Positions 60,543-64,000 of a stretch of 64,000 nt of DNA are shown here, piece by piece (the first letter of the stretch is position 1; each line of letters opens with the position of its first letter). Below the pieces are notes generated by a model that saw nothing but the letters and a program-made list of their open reading frames with translations, had not been told where the DNA came from and did not search any database. A program made the translations under genes and the position numbers. This DNA is from Agathobaculum sp. Marseille-P7918 (GTDB taxonomy: Bacteria > Bacillota > Clostridia > Oscillospirales > Butyricicoccaceae): assembly GCF_900625105.1 (NCBI RefSeq), contig NZ_UYYD01000008.1, positions 1 through 64,000 on the forward strand, written 5' to 3'.

Positions 60543-61409
60543 ATGAAAGTTTGTGTATTCGGCGCCGGCAACATGGGCGCGCGCATCGCGGAAGTTTTTC
60601 TGACCCACGGCCATGATGTCACCATGATCGACATCAAGCAGGAGTTCCTGGATCGCGGTGTCAAGACCATCACCAACGACCTTTCCTTCATGGTGAAGAA
60701 GGAGAAGATCACGGAGGATCACAAGAACGAACTGCTGGCTGGTCTGAAGACCTCCATCGACCGCAAGTCCGCTGCGGATGCCGACTTCGTGATGGAAGTT
60801 ATCCTCGAGCGCATGGACCTGAAGAAGGAACTGCTGGGGGAACTGGACGAGATTTGCCCGGCTCACACGATCTTCGCTTCCAACACCTCCGCTCTGTCCC
60901 CGACCGAGCTGGCGGCTTCCGTCAAGCGTTCGGATAAGGTCATCGGCTGCCACTTCTTCAACCCGGCACAGATCATGAAGCTGGTTGAGGTTACCCGTGC
61001 GATCCAGACTTCGGACGAGACCTTCAAGACCGCGTTTGAGCTGATGCAGTCTCTGGGCAAGACCCCGGTTGCCGTACAGGAAGGCCCGGGCTTCGTAGTA
61101 AACCGCATCCTCATTCCGATGATGAACGAAGCAATGGGTATCGTTGCCGACGGCATTGCTTCCCCGGCAGACGTTGATATCGCGATGCAGCTGGGCGCTG
61201 GCATGAAGTCCGGCCCGCTCCACACCGCTGACCTGGTTGGCCATGATGTCAACCTGGCGATCATGGAGACCCTGTACCGCGAGACCGGCGACCCGAAGTA
61301 CCGTCCGCATCCGCTGATGCGTAAGATGGTCCGTGCGGGCTGGCTGGGTGTCAAGACCGGCAAGGGCTTCTTCGAATACGACGAATTTGGCAAGGAAATT
61401 GTAAAGTAA
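60543..61409 (+). CDS. hbd: 3-hydroxybutyryl-CoA dehydrogenase
   Basis: Reduces acetoacetyl-CoA to 3-hydroxybutyryl-CoA. The 288-residue protein has the Rossmann motif GAGNMGARIA (about 6-15), the active-site region VIGCHFFNPAQIMKLVEV with the catalytic histidine (about 137-154) and a helical C-terminal dimerisation domain. AGAGAGG precedes the ATG. Ends at a strong terminator; butyryl-CoA dehydrogenase and etf genes, often next to it in clostridia, are not here. Confidence 0.96.
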   Translation: MKVCVFGAGNMGARIAEVFLTHGHDVTMIDIKQEFLDRGVKTITNDLSFMVKKEKITEDHKNELLAGLKTSIDRKSAADADFVMEVILERMDLKKELLGELDEICPAHTIFASNTSALSPTELAASVKRSDKVIGCHFFNPAQIMKLVEVTRAIQTSDETFKTAFELMQSLGKTPVAVQEGPGFVVNRILIPMMNEAMGIVADGIASPADVDIAMQLGAGMKSGPLHTADLVGHDVNLAIMETLYRETGDPKYRPHPLMRKMVRAGWLGVKTGKGFFEYDEFGKEIVK

Positions 61410-61423
61410 CCCGTTCACACAGC

Positions 61424-61463
61424 AGAAGGCTACTGTGCAAAACGCACAGTAGCCTTCTTTTTC
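61424..61463 (+). terminator. Terminator of thl-crt-hbd
   Basis: A perfect 15-bp stem (AGAAGGCTACTGTGC with complement), an AAAAC loop and T-run. Confidence 0.93.
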
Positions 61464-61578
61464 TTTACTGCTTTTTGTTAGTTTAGCTGCATTTGTGAAT
61501 TTTTTCTCACTTTTGTTTGGCAAAATCAACAAATTTTGCATCAATCTCTGGCTTTTCCCGAACAAACACGATATAATA

Positions 61579-62097
61579 TTAATTATCTGGGAAATAGCAT
61601 CTCACCAGAGCGGCCGAAGCAGCAAATGCGGCAAGATCCGCACATAATGCAGCTGGAATTGCATAGCGCATTCGCCCCATTCCCAGGTGGCCGCCATAAA
61701 TACTGATCGTGTAAAAACTGGTTTCCGATGCGCCCAGCATCACTGCTGTCACCCGGCCTGTATAGCTGTCCGGCCCAAACCGCCGGATAAGTTCACTGCC
61801 CAGTGCAAGGCCTCCGCCGCCGCTGATCGGCTTGAGCAGCGCCAGTGCCACGCAGTCCTGCGGAATCCCGAACAAACGAAACAGCGGCGCTAACCAGGCC
61901 GCTGCCAAATCGATTGCACCGGATGCCCGCAGCATATACACCACGGTCAGCATGCCTACCAGCGTGGGCAAAATGCGCACCGCTGTCTGCAATCCCTTTT
62001 GCGCACCGCGCAAAAAGACCGGGAACACATCCACATGTTTATACAATCCGTATAAGCCGACTGCTGCCAGCAGAAATGGGATGAGTGTAGCCTGCAA
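61579..62097 (-). CDS. spmB: Spore maturation protein B
   Basis: A 172-residue membrane protein with about five segments and family stretches AVRILPTLVGMLTVVYMLRASGAIDL and LKPISGGGGLALG. SpmA and SpmB are needed for spore core dehydration. The start is uncertain: TTG at 62097 gives the normal N-terminus (LIPFLLAAVGLYGLYKHVDVF) with AAAGGAG 14 bases upstream; a longer in-frame TTG at 62136 exists. It lies 143 bases after spmA, a gap with a possible 0A box (62177-62183). Confidence 0.88.
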   Translation of the reverse strand: MQATLIPFLLAAVGLYGLYKHVDVFPVFLRGAQKGLQTAVRILPTLVGMLTVVYMLRASGAIDLAAAWLAPLFRLFGIPQDCVALALLKPISGGGGLALGSELIRRFGPDSYTGRVTAVMLGASETSFYTISIYGGHLGMGRMRYAIPAALCADLAAFAASAALVRCYFPDN

Positions 62098-62240
62098 AAC
62101 GGTTCTGTGCGCTCCTTTCCATAATTTTAGACGCAAATTTCAAATTTTGGAAAATATTTTTGGAAATAACAGGTAATTCGACATGTTTTGTGTCGGCCGT
62201 ATGTAATAATACAAATTGTAATCCAGCCAAACATTTCCCT

Positions 62241-62825
62241 CTATTTCCCCTCGTGGAAGAACGGCCGCATCAGCCTTCCGCTGAGCAGCACTACCGCCAC
62301 AGAAAAAATGGATGCCCCCCAAACCGGCACCATGATATCAAACGGCGATGCCGCCCCGCAGGCGGCGCGAACCGCCGCAACCGTAGAAGGAATCAACTGG
62401 ATGGATGCTGTGTTGAGCGTGATCAGCGTCAGCACGGTATCCGGCGCTCCCCGTCGGCCTGCCAGCGTATACAGCCGATCCGCTGCCTGCAATCCAAGCG
62501 GCGTTGCTGCATTGGATAAACCCAACAGGTTTGCCGCCACATTGGCGCTTACCTTTTCCATGGCTTCGCGATCCGCTGATGCCTTCCCAAACAGCGGACG
62601 CAGCAGCGGCATCAGCAGCTGCGATAGTTTTTCCGCCAGCCCGGAGGCCTGTATCAGCTCCATAATCCCACTCCAGAAACACATCAGACCGGCAATACTG
62701 ATGATCAATGTGATCGCTTCTCCGGCTCCTGTGCCTACTGCCGTGGTCACTGCATCCAATCTTCCGGTAACGGCACCGCAAACCAGTGCCAGAACCAGGA
62801 ATACAACCCAAACCGCGGACAGCAT
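62241..62825 (-). CDS. spmA: Spore maturation protein A
   Basis: A 194-residue membrane protein of the nucleoside-recognition/Gate domain type, with LSNAATPLGLQAADRL (about 101-116) and CFWSGIMELIQASGLAEKLS. Partner of SpmB. The ATG follows AAAGGGG by eight bases. Confidence 0.9.
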   Translation of the reverse strand: MLSAVWVVFLVLALVCGAVTGRLDAVTTAVGTGAGEAITLIISIAGLMCFWSGIMELIQASGLAEKLSQLLMPLLRPLFGKASADREAMEKVSANVAANLLGLSNAATPLGLQAADRLYTLAGRRGAPDTVLTLITLNTASIQLIPSTVAAVRAACGAASPFDIMVPVWGASIFSVAVVLLSGRLMRPFFHEGK

Positions 62826-62912
62826 CCGCACAACCCCTTTCCGTCCAAGCTCCCCGATGGGGATTTGGTGATACAAGATTTGAATGAAAAGAAATGAAGG
62901 AGTGTTTCACAC

Positions 62913-63155
62913 ATGAAGTCTACCGGTATTGTCCGTAAAGTGGATGAACTTGGCCGCATTGTACTGCCGATTGAATTGCGCCGTACAATGAACATAGATG
63001 TCAAGGATGCTTTGGAAATTTACGTAGACGGCGACCAGATTGTTCTGAAGAAATATGAGCCGTCCTGCATCTTCTGCGGCAACGCAAAGGATATTATTCA
63101 TTATAAGGGCAAGAACGTGTGCGCTTCTTGTGCCCAGGAGCTCAAGCTGCTCTGA
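62913..63155 (+). CDS. AbrB-family transcriptional regulator
   Basis: An 80-residue regulator. The N-terminal AbrB fold (MKSTGIVRKVDELGRIVLPIELRRTMNI) is followed by KDALEIYVDGDQIVLKKY and a C-terminal part with CIFCG and CASCAQ, a CxxC pair that may bind zinc. AbrB proteins govern the transition to stationary phase; whether this is AbrB itself is not certain. AAGGAG precedes the ATG. Confidence 0.9.
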   Translation: MKSTGIVRKVDELGRIVLPIELRRTMNIDVKDALEIYVDGDQIVLKKYEPSCIFCGNAKDIIHYKGKNVCASCAQELKLL

Positions 63156-63169
63156 TTCCAATGCTGCAC

Positions 63170-63201
63170 AGCCATCTCACCCTCGTGAGATGGCTTTTTT
63201 A
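63170..63201 (+). terminator. Terminator of the AbrB-family gene
   Basis: A perfect 11-bp stem (AGCCATCTCAC / GTGAGATGGCT) with a CCTC loop and six T. Convergent spoIIID ends directly after it. Confidence 0.92.
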
Positions 63202-63480
63202 TTGCCGCTGCACCTCCCGCCTGTTCCTTGCTGCCTGTGCCTGATATTTGGCCCGTGTCGCCATGCCACCCCGGATATGGCGCTCTTCCTTGTTGGTCTG
63301 TAATACGGCCTGTACTTGCTCGTAGAGCACGGTATTCAGCTTTTTCAGCCGTGTAGTGATATCCTTATGTACCGTCGATTTGGATACGCCAAACCGCGCT
63401 GCGGTCTGCCGTACGGTGGCCCGCTCTTGGATCATATATTGTGCCAGCCGGATCGTGCGCTCCTCTGGTAAGCCTTTCAC
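63199..63480 (-). CDS. spoIIID: Sporulation transcription regulator SpoIIID
   Basis: A 93-residue mother-cell regulator acting between sigma-E and sigma-K. The helix-turn-helix is in ATVRQTAARFGVSKSTVHKDIT (split over about 21-42), followed by the RLKKLNTVLYEQVQAVLQTNKEERHIRGG segment typical of SpoIIID. The start is GTG after GGGGGG. A CATAAAGT element on the minus strand (63520-63527) resembles a sigma-E -10 box. Confidence 0.93.
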   Translation of the reverse strand: MKGLPEERTIRLAQYMIQERATVRQTAARFGVSKSTVHKDITTRLKKLNTVLYEQVQAVLQTNKEERHIRGGMATRAKYQAQAARNRREVQRQ

Positions 63481-63617
63481 CGTCGTCCCCCCTGCCCTGT
63501 TGGCGCTTTCATTACTCTCACTTTATGCGGCAGCAGAACAGGATAGAACGCAATTTTTGTCAGATTTTCGTATCAATTATTTAATAGTGAACATATAGTC
63601 TTTATTAAAACGCAAAA

Positions 63618-63645
63618 ATGCGCTGCTCTCACTTGAGCAGCGCAT
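63618..63645 (-). terminator. Terminator of the TetR-like gene
   Basis: A perfect 11-bp stem (ATGCGCTGCTC / GAGCAGCGCAT) overlapping the last codons, followed on the minus strand by TTTTTGCG and more T. Confidence 0.85.
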
Positions 63646-64000
63646 TGATGCCATTGGTATGATATTCCACCAGACGATTGAGGTTGGTGCGCACCTCACG
63701 CGGCCGGACACGGTTTTTGAGGATCTGCACCGTGCCGTCAATCAGGTTGCTAGCCATGATTTGTGCCAGCAGAAGGCTGTTGTCCTCATCGGCGAGCAGC
63801 GGCGCCGTCTTGGCCGCCAGCATGTCGATCAGGCTTGTTCGAAGGTCCTCGTACCGCGTGCCATGGGACTGCTCCATAATGAGCAGCAGGCCGTATTTCT
63901 CCGCCAGCAGCAGCGACAAAACCTCTTCGGTCAGCAGCACCTGATATTCTCGCTGACCAGTGCGCGGATCAAAACGCTTATCCTTAAACCGCAGGATCAG
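63629..64000 (-). CDS. TetR/AcrR-like regulator, C-terminal part (runs off the right edge)
   Basis: Only 123 C-terminal residues are in the window; the reading frame is open to base 64000. The helical sequence (LLLAEKYGLLLIMEQSHGTRYEDLR... and LVEYHTNGINALLK at the end) fits the ligand-binding domain of clostridial TetR/AcrR regulators. The DNA-binding half lies outside, so the call is tentative. Confidence 0.55.
   Translation of the reverse strand: MILRFKDKRFDPRTGQREYQVLLTEEVLSLLLAEKYGLLLIMEQSHGTRYEDLRTSLIDMLAAKTAPLLADEDNSLLLAQIMASNLIDGTVQILKNRVRPREVRTNLNRLVEYHTNGINALLK

Noticed and set aside
61491-61509. A TTGTGAA half-site resembling a Rex box downstream of hbd
   Set aside because: Only one half matches; the second half is degenerate and no promoter or gene start is nearby.
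62177-62183. A TTCGACA 0A box between spmA and spmB
   Set aside because: A single 7-base match in AT-rich DNA without a visible promoter; kept only as a remark.
1-64000. CRISPR arrays, insertion sequences, prophage or tRNA genes
   Set aside because: No regularly spaced repeats, transposase, integrase or phage genes, and no tRNA-like TTCGA-arm structures were found on reading through the gaps.

Overview
The window looks like chromosome from a spore-forming, butyrate-producing, GC-rich member of the Clostridia. The best guess is a Butyricicoccus/Agathobaculum-like member of the Oscillospirales. The evidence is a dense set of sporulation genes (spo0A, spoIVB, yabP, yabQ, a spoVB-like flippase, spmA, spmB, spoIIID), Firmicutes gene orders (mazG-HU-rqcP-yabP-yabQ-divIC-yabR; spoIVB-spo0A; dtd-MBL-hemZ), and a butyrate cluster that uses the 4-hydroxybutyrate route. 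The genus is an inference. No phage, insertion sequence, CRISPR array or tRNA gene was seen. Most of the window is ordinary chromosome, so the unusual signals are mainly between genes.

Layout. 1-480: leader and three tandem sigma-A promoters of an rRNA operon that runs off the left edge. 0.5-5.3 kb: metA, then acn-icd-rex on the minus strand. 5.5-10.8 kb: polA, a tyrosine phosphatase, rimI, a second acetyltransferase, a small membrane protein and tsaD. 10.9-12.8 kb: spoIVB-spo0A, with tandem 0A boxes. 13-20.4 kb: a LysR/YeiH divergent pair, a P1 peptidase, an ECF S component beside a degenerate type III pantothenate kinase, two CmpB-like membrane proteins around a deoxyribosyltransferase, and an acyltransferase. 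20.4-30.3 kb: pgi, glyA, nth, an intact coaX, a phosphoesterase, three small unknown genes, rsmA, hpf, a fumarase alpha subunit and an amidohydrolase. A candidate small RNA lies at 30.37-30.46 kb.

30.5-46 kb: the yab/divIC cluster, a nucleoside kinase, hemZ, dtd, metG with a T-box leader, a DUF975 protein, a VanW protein and ychF. 46-49 kb: a phospholipase C-like protein and an M23 peptidase. The start of the M23 gene is buried in a large inverted repeat (an RNA switch or an invertible DNA switch). 49-61.4 kb: a CoA-transferase, an amino-acid ABC transporter, 4-hydroxybutyrate dehydrogenase, 4-hydroxybutyryl-CoA dehydratase, a small cysteine-rich protein, a second CoA-transferase, and thl-crt-hbd behind a perfect Rex operator. 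61.5-64 kb: spmA-spmB, an AbrB-like regulator, spoIIID and a partial TetR-like gene.

How it fits together. The metabolic genes join two feeds into crotonyl-CoA and butyrate: succinate/4-hydroxybutyrate through the dehydrogenase and dehydratase, and acetyl-CoA through thl-hbd-crt. CoA-transferases would recycle CoA. The NADH-sensing repressor Rex is encoded here, and its likely operators lie upstream of thl and icd. Butyryl-CoA dehydrogenase and its electron-transfer flavoproteins are not in the window.
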